This document shows positions 11,243-23,856 of a stretch of DNA of 64,000 bases, piece after piece; position 1 is the first letter of the stretch, and every line of letters starts with the position of its first letter. Source of the DNA: Chalara sp. BL73 (taxonomy: Eukaryota > Ascomycota > Leotiomycetes > Helotiales); NCBI GenBank assembly GCA_918026815.1, contig CAKJVC010000097.1, forward strand, positions 248,001 to 312,000. Direction: 5' to 3'. The notes beneath the pieces were generated by a model, which saw nothing but the letters and a program-made list of their open reading frames with translations, was not told the origin of the DNA and ran no database searches. The position numbers and the translations under genes are program-made.

Positions 11243-12972
11243 CTACTCTGCTGCGCAGTCAAGAGTCGCCGAACTTGAAAACGCTCTGATACACCCAAGA
11301 CTCGTTTGCATACAAATCGCGCCGTCGCAGTTTGTCTGGCAGCATCCTAGAGCCTTTTCGTAGTAATTCTCAGCGACCTGGAGGAGACCAAATGCTGCTG
11401 CAGTAGAGAAAAGGCCTGAATATCTTGCTAGGGGCTTCATTGAGTTCGCTACCGGGAACAGAGGGTACTTAGTGTTTCCAAGTTTGCCACCAGCTGTTTG
11501 AGCTGTGAAGATTTTGACTGCACTGACTAGCACATCAGGCATGCCGTTACAGGCACTGAAAACGTCACAATAATTGACGGCCATTGCGCCTGCAAAGTAA
11601 ATGATACCGAGGGCTGCGATTAAAGGGGCAGCCTCAATGAGAAGCACATCTGCCAGGATTGCTGTCTCTGCAATATTAACAGTGGCGACAACGATAGAGA
11701 TAGTATTATAGAGAGCAATGGCAGTTCTGAATGCAAGGAGTTGACTATTTAGTGACGAGATGCGACTGCAGGTCGTTTGCCGGGGAACGAGTCCGGTGTT
11801 AGCGAGTGGGTGTGATAGCATGGCTAACGTCTCTCCCTTGTCCCGGTCTTCCATTGAAACCACTGAACCGTCCATATCAAAGGTACGTGGAGGGATCACA
11901 CCTTCGCACTTCCCCTTGGCAATCCATTCTCTCCTTGTACAGCCGGGGAACATCTTAACAAGATCAGCGTCTTCGTCCCACTCATCGCGTCGCCGCCCGG
12001 AATTCCTTTCATGGGTGAAGAAGACCATGTTCAGAAATACACCTTCAACCCTGCGTGCATTATTGGCAAAGTAGCTCTGTGCCTGTATACGCGCCATCTG
12101 CTCTTCCGCGTCCAGCTTGTCCATGACTCCTGGCAAGAACATAGCGTTATGGAATCCAAAATATTCCCGGCTGCCGTCGAAGGTTGTTGTCAGCCACTCA
12201 AATACCGAGGCAATGCTGAGGATCCTGGCTGGGCAATACGAAATCTTAGGATCCTTTTCTAGTTCCGTTACCAAATACTCCAGGAATGTGCTGTTGATGT
12301 AGTGTCGGTAGTCCAAGTACATCTGGTCGGTGTCGTTATTATACATCCCCGTGCAGGTTGGGTCAAGTAGGCAAGAACCTGCTGCATACATCGCCGCCAT
12401 GTGCGCAATGCCACTGAGAGCGTCTGTCACATTCTCTCTTGCAAAGCCGTAGAACACCCTCCGCGTGTCTGTGAGGTACGTTCGATCTTGGGAGCATTGA
12501 TACGACGCCTTGGTGTGGGTATTGGCAACAAGGTTGTTTTCCATCGAAGCCTTGTTCCATGTATGCGGAAACAGCCAATTTTTGTCGCAATTCAGCGTAC
12601 GCCCCTCGTGGAAGCAAAAGACAGCTGTGTAACGGTCGTAGTCGGCAAGCACCTGACGCCGGAGGTGCGTTATCAGGAAAGAGACAGTTGGGTGCGTTGG
12701 TGGGTTTAGCGTAAGGGTCGCTTCAGGGTTGATATTACCCGTTGGGAAAGAGGTGCGACCGAGCTCTACTGAGATACCTGTGGCCGTAGCAGTGCTGTTG
12801 CGGTTCTCTCTCGTGCTGGTCGGCAATGCTATACCAAGGATATCAACATACATCACCGCCAGGATTGAGGAGCTGGGAGCTCACTTCCGTTAGAGGATAA
12901 CTGAATGGCAATGGCTGTGCCAAAAAAGAAAACTTGAAAAAGGTATGAGACAAAATTTGTGATGAAGGCCAT
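11243..12972 (-). CDS. Large secreted protein of unknown function, 557 aa
   Basis: Exons 12972-12885 and 12828-11243 flank a 56-nt intron (GTGAGC to GTATAG) and give 557 codons plus stop. The first exon encodes a signal peptide, MAFITNFVSYLFQVFFFGTAIA; an open frame starting just downstream without it lacks a proper ATG start. The lumenal part is rich in Cys and has several N-glycosylation motifs (NST, NVT, NDT). A hydrophobic block of about 45 residues in the C-terminal third, around ISIVVATVNIAE to GIIYFAGAMAV, could form two membrane passes or a hairpin. The last 60 residues are again Cys-rich (CCQTNCDGAIC). I do not recognise the family. It is probably a secreted or surface protein with a pore-like or membrane-attached part; that is inference. 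Confidence 0.78.
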
Positions 12973-14721
12973 GGTGAGTAGGAAAATGGCATCAAATATA
13001 TGAATGTATAGACCGCTATGTTATAAAAAGGTATAGGTCTTGCGCGCTAATTTTGTAGCTATCCTCTTCGATGACGACGCAGGGTCCCAAGAGGATGAGA
13101 ACAACACATCGAGCTTTGAATGTATAGATATGAATATATATTCAAGCACTACATAACTTATTTCTATCCCTCTTCCCAACACCCTCCTCTCCCGCACCCA
13201 CTGATGGCAGCAATGGAATAAACCGCACTGTCACTGCCTTCAAAGATGCCTCGCCGCCCTGGCTTGCCTAGCCATCCTATAGCCATTCCACAGCATAACA
13301 ACAAATTTACCCTAGTCTCATGACTATTTCCACATATAAAGGATGAAATGATAGCTAGAGTTGTTTCGCACAATGGGATGTTGACTGGAATAACTGCCCC
13401 AGGTCCCTTCTTGGCTGGCCACTTGGCGGTCCGGGGTTCAGCTGCTCAGCCACCAATCGTTCGGGATCGGCTGCCTATCAGCCCTATCAACTCCCAAAAC
13501 CTGCCAATTAGAGTTTTGGGCCACTATGTCTCAGGTTTTGTTACAGATAGCAAAGGCTGACAGTATCATAGGTTGTTCCAACAACTCCCGCTGAATGGCA
13601 GCTCAGCTCAGTAAGGTCACACCCATTTACACAACAAAAATGTGGTACAGCTATCAAGGGTTCGAGGAGCATCGTCTCCCTAACTATGCTAGATGAAGCA
13701 CCTTCTCGTTCAGCCGTATATCAACCTGGCGTTTATCGTCCTAGAATCTGTAGGTAGCTGCTGGGTGTGTAAAAGCCGAAGTGACAAACCCCTTTCTCTT
13801 GTTCCATATTGCATGTGATTTTGATATGTGGGTGATTCAGCTTCATGATTGTATTTAGCATTATATTCAGCCACACTGAGAGCCAGAGCGAAACAATGCA
13901 GCGCCAGCCACTACGCTTGGTAGGAAAACATCAGTCACCCCTCGTGCGATAGTATTTTACTACAAAATTGTTAAGGTAAAAAAAGGTGGAGGCCTTATAG
14001 GAAGCCTTAGCTAAACACAAACAAGGAGCGGCTGCTAGTTCACGGGCTATCACTTTCGGGATTATCCCATTTAAGAATCGTTTCATGCAGAGGCCGGTCC
14101 CCCATATCCATAACATACTTCGTCGCCACCTAAACTACGCAGAATCCACATTCCAAGAGTGCAGCAAACCGCAGCCCCCTCGAAGCAAAACAGCCGATGG
14201 CTACTTAGCGATTGGTTGATTTGCCGCTCCGCTGGGGTCAATATGAGCATCAGCCTGAACCAAATCTCTCCCAACTCCAAAAAATCGCACGAGAGAACCA
14301 TCTCAATGTCCCTGCTAAAGATACAAGCGCTATTATTCCTTGCCAGCCTCCGCCTGCGATCAAACTCCCGCTATAAACAACGCGAGGGCAACATTGAGTG
14401 AGAGATTTAGAAACAAGCATCTTGTAGGAGTAAAGGTGGAACTCCATCCAGCATATGCTCATGCGCTGCCAATTATTGTGACAGTTCTCAAACACTTTGT
14501 AGGCATATGTAGTGCTGCGCCGCTGCTGTTACTAGTCGCTAGTGGTATTGTTTTATATATAATATGTATAAAAAAAGGTTTATAAAAAAACTTGCTGGAA
14601 ATAGTTTACAACTTATCTATTTATTAAAGTTCACAAAATCAATTAAAACCCGAACACACTCCTATTAATTTCCACCGACTCCATGAAGATATCCCCATGA
14701 CCATCACCCATTCCTCGTTAC
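12973..14721. other. Intergenic, 1.7 kb, no supported gene
   Basis: Open frames on both strands are short, overlap one another and have no domain or signal peptide with a plausible splice pattern. I see no repeats of note. Confidence 0.45.
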
Positions 14722-15806
14722 TCACAGCACAACAAAAATCCCAAAAACAAAGACCCCAGAAGCAAGCACCCACATTCTCAGCCCAGCGGTATGAGGTGCC
14801 GAAGACGCTCCCCCACCAGGGGACCATTGGGGTACAGCGGAGGTGGCGCCAGAAGCCGTCGTTTCCAAAGTTGATTGCCATTTGGCGACCGAAGTTTGAG
14901 TAGGCGTTGCATTATCAACCGATGTCTTGAACGGTAGTGAATATACCGATGTCATGGGTGGTGGTGAATATATCGGTGTCATGGGCGGTGGTGAATATAT
15001 CGATGTCGTGAGCGGCGGTGAATACGCCGATGACTTCGGAGGCGCCACATAAGTATTGGCAGCAGATGTTGCTCGATATGTGGTTGTTTTCTCGGTTACT
15101 GCCGAGCTAGTTTGCCCTGACAGCACCGATCTAGTTCCAGGTCAGTTACCGTCCCCAATCTCTTCTCGGAAGGGAGTGAGATATCACATACTTGCACATA
15201 TTCGCAAGGTCCACCGCCGGCTTCTTATTCGGATCATTCTCCTTGTCCGCGTCACACTCCCCAAAATTAAAAGTGCATTCAAAAAAGTCGCCTACATCTT
15301 TCACCACATTCGTAATATCCTCCACAACCTCCGTCACGCCATCTACGATAACCGTCACCGCGTCTTCCGGATCAGTGAAGATCTGACCGACGAGCGAAAC
15401 TACATTTTCGCCGCCCTCGATGATATTCTCGACGATTTGGGGGGCGAGGGTGGGAATAGCTTGGACGAAAGACGCGACGGCGGAGAAGTCTTCTTTAATT
15501 TCATCGAAGACGTCTTCAGCTAGACCGGAGATGGCAGAGGGGGTCTTGCCACGCAGGATTGTACAGACAAATTCTGCAGCATCTTGCTCATTGTCTCGTA
15601 TTCCTGACAGAACTTCTTGTGGGATCTCTTTGATGAAGTCCTTGATTTTGGGAGACTTGGATTTCGTGATGCCTTTGACGACGTCACTAGACTAAATCAG
15701 AAAATAGGGACTTGAAGCTTTTTGAAGTGAGGCTATGCACTTACCCAAAGATGGTACAAGAGATGAGGCTGGGGATCCAGAGGAGGATAACGAGTGTTGG
15801 GAGCAT
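14722..15806 (-). CDS. Predicted GPI-anchored cell-surface protein, 321 aa
   Basis: Exons 15806-15745, 15686-15192 and 15130-14722 join in phase (966 nt); introns are 58 and 61 nt with clean GTAAGT and GTATGT donors. The N-terminus MLPTLVILLWIPSLISC is a signal peptide. Residues about 22-185 form a helical, acidic region rich in V, I, D and E with a few Cys. The C-terminal 130 residues are rich in Ser, Thr and Pro and end in a hydrophobic tail, MWVLASGVFVFGIFVVL, as in proteins transferred to a GPI anchor. A proline-rich nine-residue unit (YSPPPMTS type) repeats about four times. It is likely a plasma-membrane or wall protein; its function is unknown. Confidence 0.8.
14937..15044 (-). repeat. 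27-bp tandem repeat in the Ser/Thr/Pro stalk
   Basis: Four units of 27 bp start near 14937, 14964, 14991 and 15018 and encode nine-residue units of the type YSPPPMTSV. The repeat lies in the predicted surface stalk and is likely to vary in copy number between strains. Confidence 0.8.
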
Positions 15807-17643
15807 CTTGATAGAACGAGAGTGGTTGAGGGAAGAACGACAGAAAGTTTTGCTATGAGTATTTTGCGAGAAATGCAGACGAAGAGAATCAAATCTTTAA
15901 CATTAAGTCAAAGAAAAATCTCGCCTTCTTATACAACATCTTTCCATCAGGCCGTCGGACCTCCCGTATATGAGCACAACACCACACCGATAATCCTTCT
16001 ATGCAATACCATCACCACCGTCCCGGAATCCTTGGAATTCAAAGCTCTAGGACTGCGCAACCTACCAATAAACATTTCTCTCAAAAAGACATGAAGTGAA
16101 CTCGCAAGTAGTCAGATGTGGCTTATCAAGCAACCGAGGCCAGTTATGAGGAAAAGTTTTACACAGCCTAAATGCGATTGAGGCGATATGCTTTTTAAAG
16201 ACTTTTGGGTGAGGTTGGAGGTTGCATTATGCAACGGGTGAAGGGAGGGTTGGGGGCGGCTGAGTCTTGTACGACACTGGCAAAAAGCTTCGGCAGAGGC
16301 GAGGTTGGTTTTTGAGGGTGGATTGGGAAGGCTGCGGGGCAGTGCTGAGTGTCGAAAGTCCGGTACTGGGTAGAGCAACATGTGATAGATGGCGAGGCTA
16401 CCTTCAGAAGTGTTCTTCAGCTCGTATAGTAAGATCGTCGCACCAGCTATAAACGGTTAAACACCGATGTATAAGATTCATCTTTATATAGATATGCATT
16501 CAATCTTCCAAGAGCAATCTAATTTAAGGTTAAGAATTGAGCACATGTTTTTCATGAGCATAGAGTTGTGAACATCGGAGAACATTCTGAAATATCTCAA
16601 ACGGGTAAGATGATGGATAGTGGTGTGTAACATAAAAGACTTGGCGGCCTATTATTCAGGAGGCACTCGGCAACTTGTCAAGGGAGAGGGAATGTTGACT
16701 GGTATAGCATTCATCTCGCACTTGTGACTGTAGCTCCCGAGTGTTGCATGGTGTGTCCGTGATATCTGCATCCGGCCTTGATATCCACCAACGCCATCCA
16801 TATTTCCGCCACATATACTCTAAATGTATATCAATCCCGCGAAGGTTCATTTATCCTTATCTTCGTCACTTTGCGCTCCCACTGGTTGCGAACTGCCAAG
16901 TGGTGTTCCTTCAACTTCTCTCTCACCCGGCTCCTCTTGAGATCTTCTGGTTCTCCCACCTACTGCACCTCCTCCACCACCACCACGATCATGATCCTGG
17001 ATACACTCCAAAATATAGTCGTATCTAGAGTGCAAGAACAATTCGCTGTGTTAAAGTAATCTCTCTATATACAGACATTTGGAGTTACTGCTTTGGTCGC
17101 CTACGTAGTCACTTGGACATGAATTTGAACTAGATTTTGTAGTGTCTTTGGGAGATTGAAAAGATCGCCATCGAGTTCCCCAAAGATATCAAGCATTACA
17201 ACTCAATATTCTAGGCCGTGATCTAATTTTGATTTTTAGTTATATAGAGTTTAGGTCATAATATATATATATATATATGTTTCATCAAGACAAATTAGTA
17301 GTTGCACTTCTACTTTCTACGATATCGGAACGGGATGGCTGCATGTACATCTTGGTGTTTTTATTTTCTTCTCATTATTTGATATAGTTGGAAGGCATAT
17401 GTCTCTGGAAATTATTGAACATACTGATAAAATTTCCGCCAGAGCGCTCGCAGATTACGCCCAACCCAATGTTCCTATGTCGGCGAACGCTTGAAGCGAC
17501 ACGAAATAAATCATGTAAAAACACTACAACAGTAATCGGGATATGGTACGCTCCGCTCTTTGGTGGCTCACCCATCCTATTTAACCAACATCCTCTGAGA
17601 AAAGAAACTCAGGGCAATCATTATGTATACACGAGAGAAGCAT
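15807..17643. other. Intergenic, 1.8 kb; a short AT dinucleotide run
   Basis: An (AT)n run lies at about 17261-17278. A Gly- and Arg-rich open stretch on the minus strand at 17041-16847 has protein-like composition but no ATG in a good context and no domain, so I do not call it. This block separates the 5' end of the GPI-protein gene from the 3' end of the laccase. Confidence 0.4.
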
Positions 17644-19733
17644 TTAAATACCAGAATCCTCTCGAACAACGTTGTTGGCATCAGCGTAAGATTCCCAAGC
17701 GGCGCAAGTCGAGTTCAGAACATCCGTATCGATCAGACCTGGGATTTCACTCTTTCGCTCGAGGATTTGTAGTGCAAGGCCTAGATAATCAGTCAAAATT
17801 TGCTCATTCTAGAAAGTGTCTTTGGGCTAAAGGGGGCCATTGGGGGAAGTGTATGATAAGAGGACAAAGAACTGATTATCCTACCTTCACTTGTATGCCA
17901 TCCGATATGGCAATGCATCAACCACGCCCCTGGATTATCCGTATAAAAGGCAATAACAAGATATCCAGCAGCAGGCAGCATGGCGACATCACGACGAGGA
18001 GGGTTGGTGAGGTTTATGGTGGTAGAATCAGTATAGGTGCCAGTGCCCTGAGCGAGAACATAAAAATCGTGTCCATGAAGGTGGATAGGGTGAGGGGCGG
18101 CGAGGGCAGTCTCCATAATAAAATATACCCATTCATTGGCGTTGTCCAGCTCGATAACGTGGTTGTTGGTAGTGAAGTCTGCACCGTCGATGGCTTGTTG
18201 GACAGTGGGGGTCGCCCAATCCACCTCGAATGTTGTGCCAGCCATATACCATTTGACAACATTACCGAGTGTCGTGCTGACGAAACCGAGAGTCACAGCG
18301 AAGTCATCTTCAACCTCATCTGCCGCAGCGTTCAAGGCGACATATGGAACCAAGTTTGTCATGGCCTCATCATCACAGTTGTCATCGTAAGTGTATGCAG
18401 ATGAAGTTGGCTCCGTGGTGTCCGCAGCATCGTATTTAACAATTCCCTTAATGTTGTCCGTATTGTCATTGTCTGAGCAGAAAATCTGGGGAATTGCCCT
18501 CAGCCAGTAGTTGCCTGATGTTTCGGTGGCAGTGACAATAATATCGTAGCGTTGGCCCATACCAATGCTGACCATTTGTGTATTGTACGGAACAATCGGT
18601 ACTAGATCATGGGCGATAACTGTAAGGTTGTGGTTGTCAATCATGAACTTAAAGTGGGTATCGATAGCCCCATTAACGAGTCGGATCCTATAAGAAGTCC
18701 CAGCCGAGAAGGTAACGTTAAATCGTTGCCCAACATCGCCATAGACGTTAGTACCATTAATCAGGCCGTTGTCTAATGTAGGAGGGCCATTGCTTTCTGC
18801 GTCAAGGTACATGGCATCAGCAGTCTCATGTGCTATAGAGGTCAGTTATTGGTCGTTGGTGTATATTTCCTGGGGATTAAGAGCTTACTCCAATCATTTA
18901 AGAACAAAACTCCAAGGTCCTCGTCGTAGTTTGCAGAGGCGGGTCCGTTGATAATAATGCCACCTAAAACGCCTTCCCATGCTTGAAGGGCGAAATGGGA
19001 GTGGTACCATGTAGAACCATATCTAATTTCTGATTAGAGACCATTAGGCTTGGGATGTGGAACACTGTACTGTAAAGCGCGCCACTCCTACAGCACTAGT
19101 TAGTCATTTTATTTTTAGTAGTAACAGGTACAAGCGGAGGGGAGTTTATGGCAGGAAAGGAAGGATCTGGCTATCCTTACATAAGTTATAGATTGTCCTG
19201 GGGCCAATGGGCATTGAGTAATAGAAGCAACTCCATCTTGTTGATTAGTGTAGTTCTGGCGAATACCTGAAATGGTGTTAGCTAAAACAATGACGCGCAA
19301 GTACGTCGTATAGCAAACCGTGGAAATGGAGACTGGTTCCATTGTTTTCAAGGCCGTTGTAAAGATGAACTTCTAAAGAGACGTTAGTACAGGGTAAGGC
19401 TAACTAGGGAACTTCAAGCCACTTACTGACTGTGTCTCCCCAATTGGCAATAATAGTAGGCCCAGGAAAGGTTCCATTGACTGTAAGAACGTTTCTCTCC
19501 ACGCCATCAAGTGCTGCAGTAGTATTGACAAGCTCGAGCCAATACTCAACCGTCACACCCGTATCAGGTGCCTCGTCATAGTAGTTAGTTGAAAGATCGT
19601 AGTCGCCCCAACAAGAACGGTCAGTGGCAGAGTTGGTACATCTCTTTCCAAGACCGGAATTGGGAGACGTAGGAGCAGCGTTTATTCGCGAAGCGATTAT
19701 GGCCAGACTAGAGGCCAGCGTGAAGAAATGCAT
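17644..19733 (-). CDS. Laccase (multicopper oxidase), 560 aa
   Basis: Seven exons join in phase: 19733-19427, 19372-19319, 19266-19181, 19087-19071, 19022-18889, 18832-17885 and 17780-17644. The fourth is a 17-nt micro-exon. A signal peptide (MHFFTLASSLAIIASRINA) starts the protein. All four copper motifs are present: HFHGIRQ near residue 118 (usually HWHG), WYHSHF near 161, HPIHLHGHDF near 447 and HCHIGWHTSEGL near 506. The residue ten after the Cys is Leu, the usual axial position of an ascomycete laccase. The C-terminus is DSGI, close to the DSGL end cut in ascomycete laccases. It oxidises phenols with reduction of oxygen to water outside the cell, with likely roles in lignin or phenol breakdown or pigment formation. 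No defect is seen. Confidence 0.95.
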
Positions 19734-20779
19734 CTTGAGATATTGCAACGAGGGACTTAGATGCGGTGAAGAAATAAATGAGTGAGAATGCAGAACCTAA
19801 AGAGAGATGGCTCTGGATATAGCTGAAAGAGAACGATGGATCGTTGATGATGGGAGGGAGGAAACAGAAAAGTACCAACATTATATACAACTCCAATTCC
19901 AAGAGTATGTGGAGCTCTAGTTTATATCTAGACATTGCGGTGATCTAATGGAGCCATTTCCAAATTGGAACACTCCAAATCATGGCTATGAAGCCATACG
20001 TACTCCTGGCCCTTCTGAGCGTCATATGTTCGTCAGCGCTCACTTCTAAACGGTGATGAATTAGGAGTTCTGGCGAGGGTGACAATGCAGAGCCTTCATC
20101 TCTTTGCAAACTCATCTGGACCTTTCCCAGCTCATTTCCGAATTGGAGGCATATATGATCTCAAACCTCGCGGCCACGTAATAACCAAACTGATTAGGGA
20201 AATGCACGCTATTTGGAGTGATACTCTGAACCCCGTTATCGCGATGGGTCCGTAGTGTACGGTGCCGATGTCTACCGAAGTGCAGAAGGGACGTCTGAGA
20301 ACTGACGGTGCATTAAAGTTTACAGTATTAATAGTGCGGGGAACCACATCCTCCCTGAAGAAAGCATTGACCAGGTCTTCGGGCATCACTCCCGAAGGAG
20401 CCTGCATGAACTAAATTTTCCTAGCTTCCGTGCCGCCGATTGATCTAGACACAATCACTGAGCACAATCACTGAACTATTGAGTATTCATAATAAGGGAG
20501 AGGCGTAACAAGAGGGGTTTGTACACGTACTTCACTTAGAAACGAGATTCTGATCTGATAGATACAGGGCTCCGGAGATAATCTTAGATCCCCCTTTCCG
20601 GAACGAATTTGTTCTCGGTCCCTCCCGAGACTACTAAGCACCATTCGCCCGATTAATACATAACTACCATCTACCGCTATGAAGACATTCTGTTTCAAGG
20701 TCGCTCAACCTCACTCCTTTCTCCCTCTTTAGTCATTAGCATTTTTTAGCAGTCAATCCCTCGTTACATTCATTCCATC
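19734..20779. other. Intergenic, 1.0 kb; possible relic at 20132-20407
   Basis: A minus-strand frame of about 90 codons at 20407-20132 has coherent text (VNAFFREDVVPRTINT) that seems to continue in a shifted frame (PNQFGYYVAARFEIIYAS). I recognise no family; it may be a decayed gene end. Nothing else is seen. Confidence 0.3.
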
Positions 20780-21411
20780 ATGTTGTGTGATCTCTCCAAA
20801 GGCCTATTTCTTCTTGCATTCTGCAGCCTGTCTTCTGCGAATTCCATGGCTTGGAACAGAAGACGAGACACTACCGGTAGCGGTATCTCTCTGTACGCAT
20901 ATGGAGGAGGTACTAATGGCGCGCCTGTCTTTTATGACAATGGTAAGTTTTTCACGTCCACAGAGCCTGATATTTGCTAATAGCCTCAGGGTTGGCCTAT
21001 ATCGGATACCCGGCACTTTCCAGCGCATCTACAAACATTACGTTCACCGTAGACACCAATGCAACCACTGACCCTTGGTACATTGCCGCCAACACAACAG
21101 ACTCTGTCAATAGCACAGTAGCATTTACTGGAAGCCCTATGTTCTATATCGTGCCAACCGACGGCTCGTTCGAACAAGCCGGATTTGCGGCCAACACCAG
21201 TGCTGTGCCTGCCGGGGGCAAGACAACTGGATTCTCCTGGTTTGGAACGTCCGTCGCATTTGCCGGCAGCGAATCTGAGTTCGAGATGGCATTCTGGGCC
21301 GTCAACACTAACACGACTGGTGTTTGGTCGCTGTACTGGAGCAAGAACAATACTGATGTCGACAATTCTGTTTCTATTGTGCTAAAAAGCACACCACCAG
21401 TATCCGTGTAG
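20780..21411 (+). CDS. Small secreted protein of unknown function, 194 aa
   Basis: Exons 20780-20942 and 20990-21411 flank a 47-nt intron (GTAAGT, GCTAAT branch, CTCAG). The N-terminus MLCDLSKGLFLLAFCSLSSANS is a signal peptide. The mature protein starts after a basic segment and contains GISLYAYGGGTNGAPVFYDN and then GLAYIGYPALSSAS, a pattern I associate with a common group of uncharacterised secreted proteins of Pezizomycotina. It has many Asn-X-Ser/Thr sites and almost no Cys, and looks like a beta-rich fold. No catalytic motif is visible. It could be a wall-associated protein. Splicing is clear because the two reading frames meet exactly at the intron. Confidence 0.82.
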
Positions 21412-22743
21412 ATGGCATTTAGAGATGGATACTATGGCAAGAAGGCGGAGGATGGTTGGTGGACATGTTGAGGATAGTGATTCGCCGAATTGGATGTCTT
21501 AGGTCTCCTTTGTCGTTTTTGTCAATATCCTACAAAGTTCTTGCAGCCGAATGTTGAGGTTTGACCTACTTACCCTGAATGACTTTCATTCCCTTAGTTG
21601 CATATGACTTTCTTTCTCATTGCTTGAAGGCATTAAATCCAACTCCAATCATCCTATCTCTGTAATTGTCTACATATCTAGTACAGTTAGGCACCTAGCA
21701 CGCTGAGGAGTAACTTTTACGTGGTTATACATTTTGGGCCAAGATAATCCCATATATTAAAAACTTACCGGCTCAAACATTTAATATATGGCACGTCCTT
21801 GGGGAAAGTTCATGGGTAAACAGCAAAATATGGCCACCCAATTTAGCACGTCACGTATTACAACACTCAGACCGAACATTGCTTTTATCCCGCCTCCTTA
21901 TTCCACCTTCGTATTAAATCTCCAGTTCGTATTCGGAGCGAGTGTACGTCATGTAATCGGTAGATGGCAAGCTGTGTCAAGGAAAACGGAACCAGAGTTT
22001 CACTGTTTGACGGTATTTGACGGTGCTTGCATGCAGTTACTCAAGTTGTGCAACCCCATACTACAAATTGCAAGGATGTGGAGTAGTCGTTCGGCCCTTT
22101 TGAGTAGTGTGGAGATACATATTCGTACACCCAGCTCTATGGTCACTGCCAGCATGTTGCATCAAGCATGTCGGTTACGTACATGCTGGTGAGCCGGGGC
22201 ATGTTAATTTTTGCTGCTAACTGGTAACGGAGACATGCTCCAATAATTTGCAGGGACAGGGAGTTTGCGATTGTGTTTAGTGGCTGTGCATTGACCTTGG
22301 AACGCTTCATTCCTCCCCTAAACCGCCACCACGGCTGAATGCTTCCGATACCCTCCACCCACCAAACTACTGTTAACGAAGCTTATTTTTATGAGGCTCT
22401 GCTCCACAGATAAGCTGTGTGAACGGGACAAGGGTTTTGATCAGACAGGGACATTTTTAATTGTATCAAGCTTCAAGCCAAGGCGTGACTTGGCATCTTG
22501 GCCAAAACACAAATCTTAACTTCTTTGGTTGGATCTTTTTTCGACGCTCAACAACTAACCTCCCCTAGCTTCACCCACCCCTACCCGGCTCAGCAGCAAA
22601 ATTCTCTCTTCTCGGATCGCTGACCAACTTCAGCAACGGCCAATCTGTCAACGCCTTCAAATCATCCATAACAACAATAACACGCACCAACCCAGTCATG
22701 GCTGGCCCCAGAAGTCTACACCAGTGCATGTCCAGTCCAAGCC
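21412..22743. other. Intergenic, 1.3 kb, no supported gene
   Basis: A plus-strand open frame at 21788-22192 has no recognisable features and no splice partners. The last 200 bases are CT-rich, as in fungal promoter and 5' leader sequence upstream of the next gene. Confidence 0.4.
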
Positions 22744-23856
22744 ATGGCACTTTCGCCCTCGTCTAATACCTCACCTCTTACCTTCTTGTCCCTACCACGG
22801 GAGATACGCGGCGCGATATATAGCCTTGCACTTTGCTCCTCTTCGCCCATCACTGTGTGGAAAGGCGAATGCGTTTACGAGCCGCAATTCTCAACCGCAG
22901 ATCCCACAGAGTATGACGACTACGCCAATGGCACGTACATCTGGCGCCGATTGATTGACCAATCTGCCACCATCAACAGCCTCTCCGCCCTCGTTACGAA
23001 CCTCCTATTCTGCACCAGCATCATCAGCCAAGAAGCAGCGGAGGTCTTCTACCAAAAGAATACATTCTTCTTCCTCGGCGAGCACAACTGGGACCCAGTC
23101 CTCTTGTGGCTGCAAACGATCGGCGCGAAAAATAGAAACCATCTCTCGTCTCTGGCTCTCGACGCGTACAAACCCGACCAGGTGTGGCAACGTTTCAACG
23201 GCGAGAGAGCTCAACAACCGAATGGCTCCACCAAAGAGAAAATATACCTTCGCTCTCCATATCTAGGTGTTCGTATGCGCCCTTTCAAGTACGGTCTAGT
23301 CGATAACATCAACCCTGCGGTGGAAACTATTTTTCAGCTATTAGGGCAAAGGACCTCAACGCAACAGCTCAAAGTTGCCTTCAACATATGCGATGAGTAC
23401 CCTGGACAAGGATCTATAATTGAGGATGGAGTTCAGTGCCTGGAGGATGGTTGGCATAGTATGGACCTCCCGAATTTGGTAGAAAAATTTCGGACGATGT
23501 ACGCATGCAGGCCTGGCCCTTTAGATGCGGAGCCAACGTTTGATGTATTGTGGAAAGGCGAGTGTCGTCGCCATATATGGCGCAAGCGAGATAAGTCTCT
23601 CAGTCGGGTTGTGATACTGGATCACTTACAGAACATAGAAAACCATGGCTGGGAGATAGATCTTCAGCTCATGAAGGAAGATGCCTCTGAATGGACTCTC
23701 CATGATGAGTCCGCTGACATTCCTCTATATACGTTAAGAAGAAAGAAGCTTGATGAACCGCTTATGGGTGATGATCCCAATCCATATTCGGGCGTCTTCA
23801 TTCGTCCAGGCTCCGAAGAGGCTGGTATGGAGAAGGTGACAGGATGGTATTCATGA
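22744..23856 (+). CDS. 2EXR/F-box-like domain protein, 370 aa
   Basis: This is a single uninterrupted exon. Residues 12-30 read PLTFLSLPREIRGAIYSLAL, the LPxEIRxxIY start of the fungal 2EXR or F-box-like domain, followed by a conserved line about non-exons such as LLFCTSIISQEAAEVFYQKNTFFF near residue 85-110. Such proteins are numerous in Pezizomycotina and are mostly uncharacterised; some F-box members recruit targets to SCF ubiquitin ligases, but no such partner can be read here. The C-terminal half is unremarkable. An upstream ATG at 22699 is out of frame, so I take the one at 22744. Confidence 0.85.
   Translation: MALSPSSNTSPLTFLSLPREIRGAIYSLALCSSSPITVWKGECVYEPQFSTADPTEYDDYANGTYIWRRLIDQSATINSLSALVTNLLFCTSIISQEAAEVFYQKNTFFFLGEHNWDPVLLWLQTIGAKNRNHLSSLALDAYKPDQVWQRFNGERAQQPNGSTKEKIYLRSPYLGVRMRPFKYGLVDNINPAVETIFQLLGQRTSTQQLKVAFNICDEYPGQGSIIEDGVQCLEDGWHSMDLPNLVEKFRTMYACRPGPLDAEPTFDVLWKGECRRHIWRKRDKSLSRVVILDHLQNIENHGWEIDLQLMKEDASEWTLHDESADIPLYTLRRKKLDEPLMGDDPNPYSGVFIRPGSEEAGMEKVTGWYS

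Noticed and set aside
16847..17041. Gly/Arg-rich minus-strand frame
   Set aside because: Protein-like composition, but no ATG, no splice partner and a simple-sequence GGT run that alone explains the look.
17388..18404. 338-codon plus-strand frame over the laccase
   Set aside because: It is antisense to the laccase exons, which hold all four copper motifs in the minus strand.
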